From the NCBI RefSeq assembly GCF_001953865.1, contig NZ_MQUQ01000005.1, positions 259,401 to 323,400 of the forward strand: a stretch of 64,000 nucleotides of DNA, read 5' to 3'. This document shows, one piece after another, positions 44,694 to 53,322 of the stretch (position 1 is its first letter; each line of letters opens with the position of its first letter). A program made the translations under genes and the position numbers. The notes under the pieces were generated by a model that saw nothing but the letters and a program-made list of their open reading frames with translations, did not search any database and was not told where the DNA came from. This DNA comes from Amycolatopsis coloradensis (lineage in GTDB: Bacteria; Actinomycetota; Actinomycetes; Mycobacteriales; Pseudonocardiaceae).

Positions 44694-44758
44694 CGCAATT
44701 CGTCCTCTAGTTGCGGTAGTTCGGGGTACCAACTACCGCAACTAGAGGACGAAACGCG
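44694..44758. terminator. CTAG-containing long hairpin, family A copy 3
   Basis: Arms 44694-44721 and 44731-44758 pair over 26 of 28 bases with loop CGGGGTACC. Between the gntR stop and the convergent glucanase end. It carries the same CGTCCTCTAGTTGCGGTA core as the copies at 18175 and 26672, but a different loop. Confidence 0.78.
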
Positions 44759-44773
44759 GAGGAGGGGGCGGGG

Positions 44774-46015
44774 TTAGGGGGTGGTCCACTTTTGGTTGGG
44801 GGCGCCGGAACAGGTCCAGAGCTGCAGGCGGGTGCCGTTCGCGGAGCTGTTCCCGGTGGCGTCGAGGCATTTGTCCGCCTGCGGGTTCACGATGTCGCGC
44901 GCGCCGCTGATCGCCCATCGCTGCGCGCCGGAACCGTTGCAGTCCCAGAGCTGGACGACGGCGCCGTCCGCGGTCGAGCCGCCGGAGACGTCCAGGCATT
45001 TGCCCAGCGCGCGGATCGTGCCGTCGCCGCCGATGGTCCAGTTCTGCGCCGCGTTGCCGTTGCAGTCGGTGATCTGGATCGGCGTGCCGTTGGCGGTGTT
45101 CGCCGCGGCGACGTCGACGCATTTGCCGCCGATGCCGGTGATCCGCCCGCTCCTCCCGGCGGTGTCGCCGGAGTTGACGTGCACGTAGTCGACGACGAGG
45201 TGCTGCGGGAAGACGGTGCCGGAATTCGGGTCACCCGGCCAGTAGCCGCCGACCGCGAGGTTCAGGATCAGGTAGAAGGGGTGGTCGAAGACCCAGCGGT
45301 TGCCGTTGAGGTCGGCCGGGGTGCGTGTCTGGTAGAGGTTTCCGTCCACGAACCACCGGATCTGGTTCGGCGCCCAGTCGACGGCGTAGGTGTGGAAGTC
45401 GTCGGAGAAGTTCGGGCCGTTGTAGCCGGCGCCGATGCCGCCCGCGCCCGAGTAACCGGGGCCGTGGATGGTCCCGTGCACCGTGGTGGGCTCGAAACCG
45501 ACGTTCTCCATGATGTCGATCTCGCCGCTGCCGGGCCAGCCGACGTTGCCGATGTCGGCGCCGAGCATCCAGAACGCGGGCCACATCCCTTGTCCGCGCG
45601 GAAGTTTCATGCGGGCTTCGAACCGGCCGTAGGTCTGGGTGAACCGGCCCTGCGTGGACAGCCGGGCCGAGGTGTACTCGCAGCGCCCGTACCAGCAGTT
45701 GTAGTTGCCGGGATTCTCCTTCTTCGCGGTGATGACCAGGTTGCCCTGTCCGTCGAGAGCCGCGTTGTTCGTCCCGGAGGTGTACCACTGGCGTTCATGG
45801 TTGTTCACGTTGTCGCCGGTTTCGAAGTGCCACTTCGAGGTGTCGATGCCGGCGCCCGCGGGGCCGTTGAAGTCGTCGGTGAACGTCGCGGCCAGGACCG
45901 CGGCTTCGGAGGCGGGGGCGTGGGCTGTCGCGGGGAGCGAGCCGAGCAGGACGGCGGCGGCGAGGACCGCGGCGCTCCTTTGGAAGACACGGCGGAACCT
46001 GGAGGAGATGGACAT
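44774..46015 (-). CDS. Secreted GH16 beta-glucanase with ricin-type CBM13
   Basis: 413 residues. Signal peptide about 1-32 (SRFRRVFQRSAAVLAAAVLL..., cleavage near AHA). GH16 catalytic domain 45-285 with the signature GSGEIDIMENVGFEPT (nucleophile Glu, Asp, acid-base Glu), laminarinase-like WHFETGDNVNNHERQWYT opening and MWPAFWMLGADIG. The C-terminal beta-trefoil has three QxW repeats (QNWTI, QRWAI, QKWTT), a CBM13 that binds polysaccharide. Secreted endo-beta-1,3(4)-glucanase. An inverted repeat lies 55 bp upstream; the ROK regulator gene is next door in the same direction. Confidence 0.93.
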   Translation of the reverse strand: MSISSRFRRVFQRSAAVLAAAVLLGSLPATAHAPASEAAVLAATFTDDFNGPAGAGIDTSKWHFETGDNVNNHERQWYTSGTNNAALDGQGNLVITAKKENPGNYNCWYGRCEYTSARLSTQGRFTQTYGRFEARMKLPRGQGMWPAFWMLGADIGNVGWPGSGEIDIMENVGFEPTTVHGTIHGPGYSGAGGIGAGYNGPNFSDDFHTYAVDWAPNQIRWFVDGNLYQTRTPADLNGNRWVFDHPFYLILNLAVGGYWPGDPNSGTVFPQHLVVDYVHVNSGDTAGRSGRITGIGGKCVDVAAANTANGTPIQITDCNGNAAQNWTIGGDGTIRALGKCLDVSGGSTADGAVVQLWDCNGSGAQRWAISGARDIVNPQADKCLDATGNSSANGTRLQLWTCSGAPNQKWTTP

Positions 46016-46069
46016 CGTTGTCGCCTCTCTGACCGTGGGGGACCCGAGGAGAAGGCGCACGGCGGAACC

Positions 46070-46094
46070 ACTTTGTTGCGCCTGGCAACAAAGT
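46070..46094. promoter_or_regulatory. Inverted repeat upstream of the GH16 gene
   Basis: ACTTTGTTGC (46070-46079) and GCAACAAAGT (46085-46094) are exact 10-bp inverses with spacer GCCTG, 55 bp from the start. The A+T-rich, TTTGTTG-containing arms suit a repressor site; the ROK protein encoded 134 bp upstream is the natural candidate. Confidence 0.55.
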
Positions 46095-46148
46095 ATGCAT
46101 GGTCTTTACCCTTGCGACAAGACGTATTTTTCGGCCTCGAATTAAGGC

Positions 46149-47396
46149 TCAGGCGGCCGTGCCCCGCTTCGAACCGGCCGTTCGCGGGTCCGCGCCCTGG
46201 TCCAGCAGGGCGGCGACCGGAAGGGTGGCGGCTCCTATGGCGACGGCGTCCGGCCCCAGCTGGCCGAGCTCGATCTCGGTCTGGTCGAACACGTGCGCGA
46301 GCGCGTGCTCGCCCGCCACGCGCCGGATCTCGGGCAGGTACTCCTCGCCGAGTGCGAGCCCGGCCCAGCCGCCCAGCACGATCCGCTCCGGGTTGAACAG
46401 GTTGATCAGGTTCCCGATCCCGGCGCCGAGGTAACCCGCGGTCTCCTCCAGCACCTTGGCCGCGGCCTTGGCCTTGCCCGCCGACTCCAGCAGGGCGGCG
46501 AACTGCGTCTGTTCGTCCTCACCCGTGGTGGGTTTCCCGCCGCGTGCCTTGCGATAGCGCGAGAGGACACCCTCCGCGCCGACGTAGGACTCCAGGCAGC
46601 CACGCGATCCGCAGCGGCATTCCTGCCCGCCGTAGACGATCGTCGTATGGCCCCATTCGCCCGCGCTGCTGGTGGAGCCCCGGTAGGTGGTGCCGTCGGT
46701 GATCACGGCCGCGCCGACCCCGGACCCGATCAGGACGATCACCGCGTGCCGGGCGCCGCGGCCGGCCCCGAACCACATTTCCCCCTGGCCCTGGGTTTTC
46801 GCGCCGTTGTCGACGAACAACGGCAGCTCGACGCCTTCCGCGCGCAGAAGATCGGTCAGCGGGACTTCTTTCCAGCCGATGGTGGGCGCGTGGACGCGGA
46901 GCGCCGCGCCCTGTTCGACGGTGCCGGGAACCCCGACGCCGACGCCGAGCACGGTCGCTTCGTCGATCCCCGATTCCGCGATCACTTCCCGGAGCCCGGA
47001 CGCCACCTGGGTGACGGCCGCGGCCGCGTCGGGTCGCGGGGAGGCGAGGGGGTGTTCGACGGTGGCGAGCCGGTTCATGGTGAGGTCGAACAGTTCGACC
47101 TTGACCCCGGTTTCGCCGATGTCGACGCCCGCGACATGGCCGTACGCCGGGTCGACGCGGAGCAGGACGCGCGGCCTGCCGCCGTCGGACTCGACCAGCC
47201 CGGCCTCGGTGATGAGGTGTTCTTCGCCGAGTTCGGCGGTCACGTTGCTGACGGTCGCGGCGCTCAAACCGGTCAGACCGCTCAATTCGTGGCGGCTGAG
47301 CGGGCCGTCGAAGTAGAGTTTCGACAGCAGGAGGGAACGGTTGTGCCGCCGCAGGTCACGGACGGTGGTGCGCTTGGCAGGCATGCGGATACCCAT
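46149..47396 (-). CDS. ROK family transcriptional repressor
   Basis: 415 residues from ATG 47396 (ATG 47384 is possible). N-terminal wHTH: RRHNRSLLLSKLYFDGPLSR and ELSGLTGLSAATVSNVTAEL. The ROK sugar-kinase-like part has VAGVDIGETGVKVELFD, VGVGVPGTVEQG, STSSAGEWGHTTI and the zinc motif CRCGSRGCLESYVG. ROK repressors of this type (NagC/XylR) sense sugars. It is divergent from the GH1 pseudogene and upstream of GH16, so probably regulates beta-glucan or cellobiose use. Confidence 0.93.
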   Translation of the reverse strand: MGIRMPAKRTTVRDLRRHNRSLLLSKLYFDGPLSRHELSGLTGLSAATVSNVTAELGEEHLITEAGLVESDGGRPRVLLRVDPAYGHVAGVDIGETGVKVELFDLTMNRLATVEHPLASPRPDAAAAVTQVASGLREVIAESGIDEATVLGVGVGVPGTVEQGAALRVHAPTIGWKEVPLTDLLRAEGVELPLFVDNGAKTQGQGEMWFGAGRGARHAVIVLIGSGVGAAVITDGTTYRGSTSSAGEWGHTTIVYGGQECRCGSRGCLESYVGAEGVLSRYRKARGGKPTTGEDEQTQFAALLESAGKAKAAAKVLEETAGYLGAGIGNLINLFNPERIVLGGWAGLALGEEYLPEIRRVAGEHALAHVFDQTEIELGQLGPDAVAIGAATLPVAALLDQGADPRTAGSKRGTAA

Positions 47397-47480
47397 CTCA
47401 TGGCGGCGGACCTTTCCAGAATGCCCCACGACCTTAGCCTCCGCCATGTATCAACTGGTGAAATAAGGCGGGCAGGCGCT

Positions 47481-48400
47481 ATGGCGGGGGACGCGAACTC
47501 ATCGGCATCCTGCCCCCGATTTCCGATGGGGGTCGGCAGCTCGGCTTACCAGATCGAAGCGCGGTCGCCGAAGACGGACGAACACCGTCCATTCGGGACA
47601 CCTACGGCCAGTCGCACTGGGCGATCGACAACGATGACACCGGCGAGGCCGCCTGCGACCACTACCACCGGATGCCTGCCGACATCGCACTGGTGAAGGA
47701 ACTCGGCGTCGACACCTACCGGTTCTCCGTTTCGTGGCCGCGAGTGCAGCCACGCGGGCGCGGCGGTGTCAACCCCGCCGGGATCGGCTTCTACTACCGG
47801 CTGGTCGACGAACTGCTCAACAACGGCATCGATCCGTGGCTGACGCTCTACCGCTGGGATCTGCCGCAGCACTGCGATGCTCGTGTTCGAGCGGCTGAGC
47901 GACCGCGTCCGCTACGTCCACGGCGAGGCCGACCGCGGGGCCGCCCGGTTCGAGGACGGCTCGGGACGCGCTTCTACCTCGACGCGCTCGTGCGCGGCCG
48001 GTATCCGGAGGACGTCCTCGAGGATTTCGCGCGGCAGGGCATCCGCCTGCCAGCCGAGCCGTGAGATCGGTCCATCATCGCGGCCCCGCTCGACTTCCTC
48101 GGCGTCGACTACTACTTCGGCACGCGGTATTCCGGGGTGGAGGAGAACGGGGACGCCGTCGGGCATTTCGGGCTGCCGTCGACGGTGCTGGGCCGGGAGA
48201 TCCTGCCGGGCAAGCTCACCGAACTGCTCGTTCGCGGCTACTTCGCCTGATCCTTTTTGGACAGTTTCGAATGGGCGTACGGCTACGCCAAACGGCTCGG
48301 CCTGGTGCGGGTCGACCGGGACACCCCGGCGCGGACGATCAAACGGAGCGGGCTGGCCTACCGCGACATCGTCGAGCGGGTGCGTGGCGGACGGCGGTAG
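47481..48400 (+). pseudogene. Decayed GH1 beta-glucosidase gene
   Basis: A GH1 gene broken by frameshifts, two in-frame stops and internal deletions. Readable blocks in order: MGVGSSAYQIEA (frame A), then in a second frame DHYHRMPADIALVKELGVD, TYRFSVSWPRVQPRGRGGV and ALYRWDLPQ-type LTLYRWDLPQ; then a shift to LVFERLSDRVRYVHG; then GRYPEDVLEDFARQGIRLP, TGA at 48062, APLDFLGVDYYFGTRYSG, TGA at 48248, and SFEWAYGYAKRLGLVRVDRD to TAG at 48398. The regions around the catalytic NEP and ENG motifs are missing or degraded, so it cannot be active. A functional copy would have cleaved the oligosaccharides released by the GH16 enzyme. Confidence 0.9.
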
Positions 48401-48511
48401 GGCCTGCTCCACCATCGATCCGGCGGTCCGCTCCCTGTTTCCCGATGGGCCCGCGTCCTAGGTTCGGCAGCGGAAAGTTCTTGCCCGTACCGGAAAACGT
48501 GGGGGACAGTG

Positions 48512-49228
48512 ATGACCGTCAGGCTCGAACAACGTGACCGCCAGGGGGCGGCGCCACGGAAATCGTGGTGGCGAAGGCCGTGGGTGGGGCCCTTGGCCGT
48601 TGTCGTCGTGGTGTTCTTGGCCTTTTCGCTGCCGCCGTATCTGGCGATGGACCCGTCGCTGTCACGGGTCCCGCAGCCGCCCGGGTTCACCTCGCACTAC
48701 TGGTTCCTCTCGGCGCATGTGCTGTTCGGCTCGATCGCGATGGTCGGGGCGCTACTCCAGATCTGGCCGTGGTTCCGGGCGAAATACCCGGCGGTGCACC
48801 GGAAGATCGGCCGGGTGTACGTCTTCGCCGGGGTGCTCCCGGCCGGGCTGCTGGCGCTGACCGTCGGCGCGATGAGCCCGTTCGGCCCGACGACGAGGGT
48901 GGCCAACGTCCTGGCCGGGGTGCTCTGGCTGGCGTGCACGTTCGCCGGCTGGCGCGCGGCGAGGCAACGCCGGTTCGGCGACCACCGCCGCTGGATGATC
49001 CGCAGTTTCGCGCTGACCATGTCGATCGTCGTCAGCAGGGTGGTCGGTCCGGTCACGGTGATCGTGCTCGGACCGCAGTTGGAGACCACGTTCGGCGGCA
49101 GCGAACTCGCCTTGACGCAATCGGTCGCCGGGATCACGGCCTGGCTGAGCCCGGCACTGGTCATCCTCGTCACGCAGTGGTACCTCGACCGCCGCCCGGT
49201 CAGGACGAAGCCAGCGATCGCGCGATGA
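48512..49228 (+). CDS. DUF2306 family membrane protein
   Basis: 238 residues; ATG 48512 with GGGGGA 5 bases upstream. Seven predicted helices. DUF2306 features: HYWFLSAHVLFGSIAMVGAL, VHRKIGRVYVFAGVLPAG and RRFGDHRRWMIRSFALTMS, with conserved His and Arg residues at helix ends that recall cytochrome b561-like heme-binding folds. Function unknown. It follows the GH1 remnant by 111 bp and overlaps the convergent acyl-CoA dehydrogenase by 29 bp. Confidence 0.85.
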   Translation: MTVRLEQRDRQGAAPRKSWWRRPWVGPLAVVVVVFLAFSLPPYLAMDPSLSRVPQPPGFTSHYWFLSAHVLFGSIAMVGALLQIWPWFRAKYPAVHRKIGRVYVFAGVLPAGLLALTVGAMSPFGPTTRVANVLAGVLWLACTFAGWRAARQRRFGDHRRWMIRSFALTMSIVVSRVVGPVTVIVLGPQLETTFGGSELALTQSVAGITAWLSPALVILVTQWYLDRRPVRTKPAIAR

Positions 49229-50342
49229 TCGTCCGCTGGACCTCGGACGCGCCTTCGTAGATCCGCGGCGCCCGGACCTCGCGGTAGAGGTGTTCGAGCA
49301 GATGCCCCCGCCGCAGCGCCCGCGCGCCGTGGATCTGCACGGCCGAGTCGACTACGTACTGGGCGGTCTCGGTGGCGAACAGTTTCGCCATCGCGGCCCG
49401 GCCGGCGAGGTTCCGCTCGCCCGCGTCGTAGGCGGCGGCCGCGGCGTAGACGAGCAGGCGGGACGCCTCGGTGCGGGTCGCCATTTCGGCAAGAGTGTGG
49501 GCCACGGTCTGCTGCTTCAGCAATGGTCCGCCGAACGCGACCCGGGTCTGGGCGTGGGCGACGGCGGCGTCGAGCGCGGCCTGCGCCATTCCGACCGCGA
49601 ACGCGCCGACACTCGGCCGGAACAGGTCCAGCGTCCGCATCGCGACGCCGAAACCACGGTCCCGCTCACCGAGCAGTTCGTCCCGCTCGACCCGGACGCC
49701 GTCGAAGACCAGGGTGCCGATGGGATGCGGGCTGACGAGGTCGAGATGGTCACCGGTGAGCCCGGCGCGATCGGCGGGGAGGACGAACGCGGAGACGCCA
49801 CGCGAGCCCGCTTCCGGGGTGGTGCGGGCGAAAACGCTGTAGAAGTCGGCCTCGGGGGCGTTGGAGATCCACATCTTCTCGCCGGTGAGGCGCCAGCCGT
49901 CGCCGTCGGGCTCGGCGGCGAGTTCCAGCGCCGCCGCGTCCGAACCCGCGTTCGGCTCGGTGAGCGCGAAAGCGGCGATGGCGTCACCCGCGGCCACGGC
50001 GGGAACCCACTTCGAGACCTGCGAATCCCGTCCGGATTGGAGTACCGGATACGTGCCCAAGCCCTGCAGTGCCAACGCAGTCTCGGCTTCGGTGCTCTGG
50101 CTCGCGAGGGATTCCCGCAGGATGCAGAGATCCGTCGCGGCGGCCTCGCGGCTCGGACTGCCGCCGTCGACACCGGGGAACAACCGGGAAAGCAGGCCGA
50201 GCGCGCCCATTCCCTTGAGCAGTGGCCGGTTGACCGCGCCTTCGGTGCCGGATTCGGCCAGCGGGCGGAGCTTTTCGGCCCCCAGCCGCCGGACCTCGTC
50301 GGCGAAGGCGCGTTGATCGGGGGTCAGCGCGAAGTCGGTCAT
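49200..50342 (-). CDS. Acyl-CoA dehydrogenase in salicylyl-CoA cluster
   Basis: 380 residues. Signatures: FALTEPNAGSDAAALELAA, TGEKMWISNAPEADFYSVF, AVQIHGARALRRGHLLEHLY in place of the usual GG-x-GY, and RAPRIYEGASEVQRTIIARS with the catalytic Glu. The altered HGARAL region matches a branch found beside aromatic CoA genes. Its ATG overlaps the stop of the fused hydroxylase gene (ATGA), so it is part of that pathway; a role on a cyclic or hydroxy-acyl CoA is inferred. Confidence 0.92.
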   Translation of the reverse strand: MTDFALTPDQRAFADEVRRLGAEKLRPLAESGTEGAVNRPLLKGMGALGLLSRLFPGVDGGSPSREAAATDLCILRESLASQSTEAETALALQGLGTYPVLQSGRDSQVSKWVPAVAAGDAIAAFALTEPNAGSDAAALELAAEPDGDGWRLTGEKMWISNAPEADFYSVFARTTPEAGSRGVSAFVLPADRAGLTGDHLDLVSPHPIGTLVFDGVRVERDELLGERDRGFGVAMRTLDLFRPSVGAFAVGMAQAALDAAVAHAQTRVAFGGPLLKQQTVAHTLAEMATRTEASRLLVYAAAAAYDAGERNLAGRAAMAKLFATETAQYVVDSAVQIHGARALRRGHLLEHLYREVRAPRIYEGASEVQRTIIARSLASS

Positions 50343-52690
50343 CGATCGCTCCCAGGTCGCCAGCGGGCGTGCGCGGTGCCGGATTCCCCCGAGCGAAGGA
50401 GTTCCAGCCGTGGTTTCGGGTCGTCGCTGCGGCCGCCCCGCGGTTTCCGGCTGCCCGCCGCGTACTGTTTCGGCCACGGCATCGGGTAGTCCTGTTCGGC
50501 GGCGGCGTGCAGTGTCCACTGTGGATCGTAGAGGTGTGTCCGGCCGAGGGCGCAGAGATCCGCGCGGCCTGCCAGGATGAGCGAGTTGACGTCGTCGTAG
50601 GAGGAGATCGCGCCGACGGCGATCACCGCGATCCCGTACTCGCGCCCGATCTCGTTGCGGACGCGGTCGGCGTACGGCGTCTGATAGCTGCGGCCGTACT
50701 CGGGTTTCTCCTCGCTGACGACCTGACCGGTCGAGACGTCGATGCCGTCCGCGCCGTGCTCGGCGAACGCGCGCGCGATCTCGACGGCTTCGTCGACGTC
50801 GATCCCGCCGTCGTACCAGTCGGTCGCGGAGATGCGGACCGTCATCGGCCGGTCGGCCGGCCACGCCGCGCGGACCGCGTCGAAGACCTCGAGCGGGAAG
50901 CGCAGCCGGTTCTCCAGTGAGCCGCCGTGCTCGTCGGTGCGGCGGTTGGTCAGCGGGGACAGGAAGGACGACAGGAGGTAGCCGTGTGCGCAGTGGAGTT
51001 CGAGGAGGTCGAATCCGGCGCGGCCGGCGGCGCGGGCGGATTCGGCGAACTGCTCACGGATCTCTCGCAACTCGGGGACGGTGAGTTCGCGCGGGGTCTG
51101 ATTCGCGTCGCTGTACGGGATCGCGGACGGGCCGCAGACCTCCCAGTTGCCTTGTCCCAGTGGCTGATCGATCCCGTCCCACATGAGTTTCGTGGAACCC
51201 TTGCGCCCGGAGTGTCCCAATTGGACACCGATCCGCGCGGGCGTGTTGCCGTGGACGAATTCGGTGATCCTGGCCCACGCCTGCTCCTGCGCCGAGGTGT
51301 ACAGGCCGCCGCAGCCCGGGGTGATGCGGCCGGTCTCGGACACGCAGACCATCTCGGTCATCACCAGCCCGGCGCCACCGAGTGCCTTGCTCCCCAGATG
51401 CACCAGGTGGAAATCGGCCGGGACGCCGTCCTCGGAGGAGTACATGTCCATCGGCGAGACGACGACGCGGTTCGGCAGGTCCAGGTTCCCGATGCGGAAC
51501 GGCTGGAACATCGGCGGCCGGACGTCGGAGGCTTGAGTGGACGCGAACCAGGTGTCCAGTTCGGCGGCGAACTCGGGGTCGCGCAGCCGGAGGTTGTCGT
51601 AGGTGACGCGGCGGCTGCGGGTGAGGATGTTGAACGCGAACTGCGCCGGGTCCTGATGAGTGTACTGGCCCAGGTTTTCGAACCACTCCAAGCTCGCCTG
51701 TGCGGCGCGCTGGGTCGAAGTGACGACAGGACGGCGCTCGGCCTCATACGCCTTGAGTCCACTGTCCATATCGGACTGCTCGTGCAGGCAGGCGGCGAGC
51801 GCGAGCGCGTCCTCCATGGCGAGCTTCGTGCCGGAACCGATGGAGAAGTGCGCGGTGTGGGCGGCGTCGCCGAGCAGGACGACGTTCTCGTGCCGCCAGC
51901 TCGCGCAGCGCACGGTGGCGAACGCGGTCCACTTCGAGTTGTTCGCGAACACCTGGTGGTCGCCGAGGACTTCCGCGCACAGTTCACGGATGACCTCGAT
52001 CGACTTCTCGTCGCTCTCGCCTGGCGCGAGTGACGTGGCGGCGATCTCGCCGAACGCGCGCTGCCAGACGTCCTCGTGGAGTTCGAGGATGAAGGTGCTC
52101 GCGGTGTCGCTGTAGGGGTAGCCGTGGATCTGCATGATCCCGTGCGGGGTTTCGAGCACGTGGAACTTGAAGGCGTCGAAGACCAGGTCGGTGCCGAGCC
52201 AGATGTACTTGCAGCGCCGGGTCTGGATGTCCGGCTTGACGGTCTCGGCCAGCGCGGCGCGGGTCGGCGAGTTGACGCCGTCCGCGGCGACCACGAGGTC
52301 GTACTCCGCGCTCGCCTCGGCCACGCCCGGCGCCTCGGTGCGGAAACGCACGTCCACGCCGAGTTCCGCGCACCGGCTCTGGAGGATGCCGAGCAGCCGT
52401 TTGCGGCTCATCGCGGCGAACCCGTGCCCGCCGGAGGTGTGCACCGTGCCGCGGAAGTGGACGTCGATGTCGTCCCAGCGCGCGAACTCGCGCCGCATGG
52501 CGGCGTGGATCACCGGATCCGCGTGTTCGATGCCGCCGAGGGTCTCGTCGGAGAACACCACCCCGAAGCCGAAGGTGTCATCGGGCGCGTTGCGCTCCCA
52601 GACGGTGATCTCGTGATCAGGATGGAGCTGTTTCGCCAGCGTGGCGAAGTAGAGCCCCGCCGGGCCGCCGCCTAACACCGCGATACGCAC
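50339..52690 (-). CDS. Bifunctional salicylyl-CoA 5-hydroxylase / OYE-family oxidoreductase
   Basis: 783 residues from GTG. Residues 1-390 are a flavin monooxygenase: AVLGGGPAGLYFATLAKQ (FAD), WLGTDLVFDAFKFHVLETP and VVLLGDAAHTAHFSIGSGTK (GD motif), matching salicylyl-CoA 5-hydroxylase (SdgC type) that leads to gentisyl-CoA. Residues 395-765 are an old-yellow-enzyme barrel: FRIGNLDLPNRVVVSPM, DLLELHCAHGYLLSSFLSPL and ALGRTHLYDPQW. This fusion is known from actinomycete and proteobacterial aromatic clusters. It opens a two-gene operon with the acyl-CoA dehydrogenase. Carries one TCCACWGTGGA palindrome. Confidence 0.93.
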   Translation of the reverse strand: MRIAVLGGGPAGLYFATLAKQLHPDHEITVWERNAPDDTFGFGVVFSDETLGGIEHADPVIHAAMRREFARWDDIDVHFRGTVHTSGGHGFAAMSRKRLLGILQSRCAELGVDVRFRTEAPGVAEASAEYDLVVAADGVNSPTRAALAETVKPDIQTRRCKYIWLGTDLVFDAFKFHVLETPHGIMQIHGYPYSDTASTFILELHEDVWQRAFGEIAATSLAPGESDEKSIEVIRELCAEVLGDHQVFANNSKWTAFATVRCASWRHENVVLLGDAAHTAHFSIGSGTKLAMEDALALAACLHEQSDMDSGLKAYEAERRPVVTSTQRAAQASLEWFENLGQYTHQDPAQFAFNILTRSRRVTYDNLRLRDPEFAAELDTWFASTQASDVRPPMFQPFRIGNLDLPNRVVVSPMDMYSSEDGVPADFHLVHLGSKALGGAGLVMTEMVCVSETGRITPGCGGLYTSAQEQAWARITEFVHGNTPARIGVQLGHSGRKGSTKLMWDGIDQPLGQGNWEVCGPSAIPYSDANQTPRELTVPELREIREQFAESARAAGRAGFDLLELHCAHGYLLSSFLSPLTNRRTDEHGGSLENRLRFPLEVFDAVRAAWPADRPMTVRISATDWYDGGIDVDEAVEIARAFAEHGADGIDVSTGQVVSEEKPEYGRSYQTPYADRVRNEIGREYGIAVIAVGAISSYDDVNSLILAGRADLCALGRTHLYDPQWTLHAAAEQDYPMPWPKQYAAGSRKPRGGRSDDPKPRLELLRSGESGTAHARWRPGSDR
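50515..50525. repeat. TCCACWGTGGA palindrome, copy 8
   Basis: TCCACTGTGGA in the OYE part of the fused hydroxylase; the coding strand reads Asp-Pro-Gln-Trp-Thr. Confidence 0.8.
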
Positions 52691-52699
52691 GTCGCTCAG

Positions 52700-52716
52700 G
52701 GTATGTCGCGGTATGT
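52700..52716. promoter_or_regulatory. Direct repeat GGTATGT x2 in divergent promoter
   Basis: GGTATGT at 52700-52706 and again at 52710-52716, ten bases apart (one helical turn), between the hydroxylase operon and the ridA-like gene. A TTGACG box on the minus strand (52722-52727) with CATACC 16 bases on could be the hydroxylase promoter. PaaX encoded nearby is a candidate regulator. Confidence 0.4.
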
Positions 52717-52750
52717 ACGACCGTCAACGACGCGGGATATGCTGACCCGC

Positions 52751-53137
52751 ATGGAGCGCATCAACCCGCCCGGGCTCGGCCGCCCTTCCGGTTTCTCGCA
52801 CGCTGTCGCCGCGAGCGGACGATTCGTCTTCCTCGCTGGTCAGACGGCACTGGACGAGGAGAACCGCATCGTCGGCGAAGGCGTTGTCGAGCAGTTCGAA
52901 CGCGCGCTGTCCAACCTGCTCACCGCGTTGCGCGCGGCGGGCGGATCACCGTCGGACCTGTGCAGCGTGACCATCTACATCGTCGACATGGACGACTACC
53001 GCGCCCACGCGCGCGAGATCGGCGCGGTGTGGAAGCGGCTGGCCGGGAGTGAGTATCCGGCGATGGCGGGGATCGGCGTGAGCCGTCTTTGGGACGTCGA
53101 GGCGCTGGTCGAAGTGCAGGGCTTCGCGGTGGTCTAG
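52751..53137 (+). CDS. RidA family protein
   Basis: 128 residues from ATG 52751 (an ATG 12 bases upstream is possible). YjgF/RidA fold: INPPGLGRPSGFSHAVAASG, VFLAGQTALDEENRIVGEG, QFERALSNLLTALRAAGGSP, VTIYIVDMDDYRAHA and AMAGIGVSRLWDVEALVEVQ. The canonical imine-hydrolysing Arg (R-x-x-V/I near position 105) is replaced by GVSRLWD, so it is closer to the Rid2-7 subgroups that often sit in aromatic pathways. Divergent from the hydroxylase operon. Confidence 0.88.
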   Translation: MERINPPGLGRPSGFSHAVAASGRFVFLAGQTALDEENRIVGEGVVEQFERALSNLLTALRAAGGSPSDLCSVTIYIVDMDDYRAHAREIGAVWKRLAGSEYPAMAGIGVSRLWDVEALVEVQGFAVV

Positions 53138-53158
53138 TACGGGATTCCGACACCGTCT

Positions 53159-53300
53159 CGTCCGTCCAAGCACGCGTGTCGTCCGTCTGATCACACGTGC
53201 CGTCCGTTCAATCACGCGTGCCGTCCATTAAGCCACGTGGCCTCAATGGACGACGCGCGTGATCAGGTGGACGACGCGCGTGATCAGATGGACGACTCGC
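53159..53300. repeat. 21-nt tandem units folding back as a composite hairpin
   Basis: Left side: units of 21 bases starting CGTCCGTC at 53159, 53180 and 53201, then CGTCCATT at 53222. The centre is a perfect palindrome around CACGTG (53234-53239). Right side: inverse units containing GTGATCAGRTGGACGAC at about 53260 and 53281. Total span about 142 bp between the ridA-like stop and the convergent PaaX stop. It should act as a strong two-way terminator; the tandem structure is unusual. Confidence 0.7.
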
Positions 53301-53322
53301 CTGAGGGCTGATGCGGGCCGGG

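Noticed and set aside
53159..53300. Repeat array considered as a CRISPR
   Set aside because: Units are contiguous with no unique spacers, they invert in the middle, and there are no cas genes in the window.
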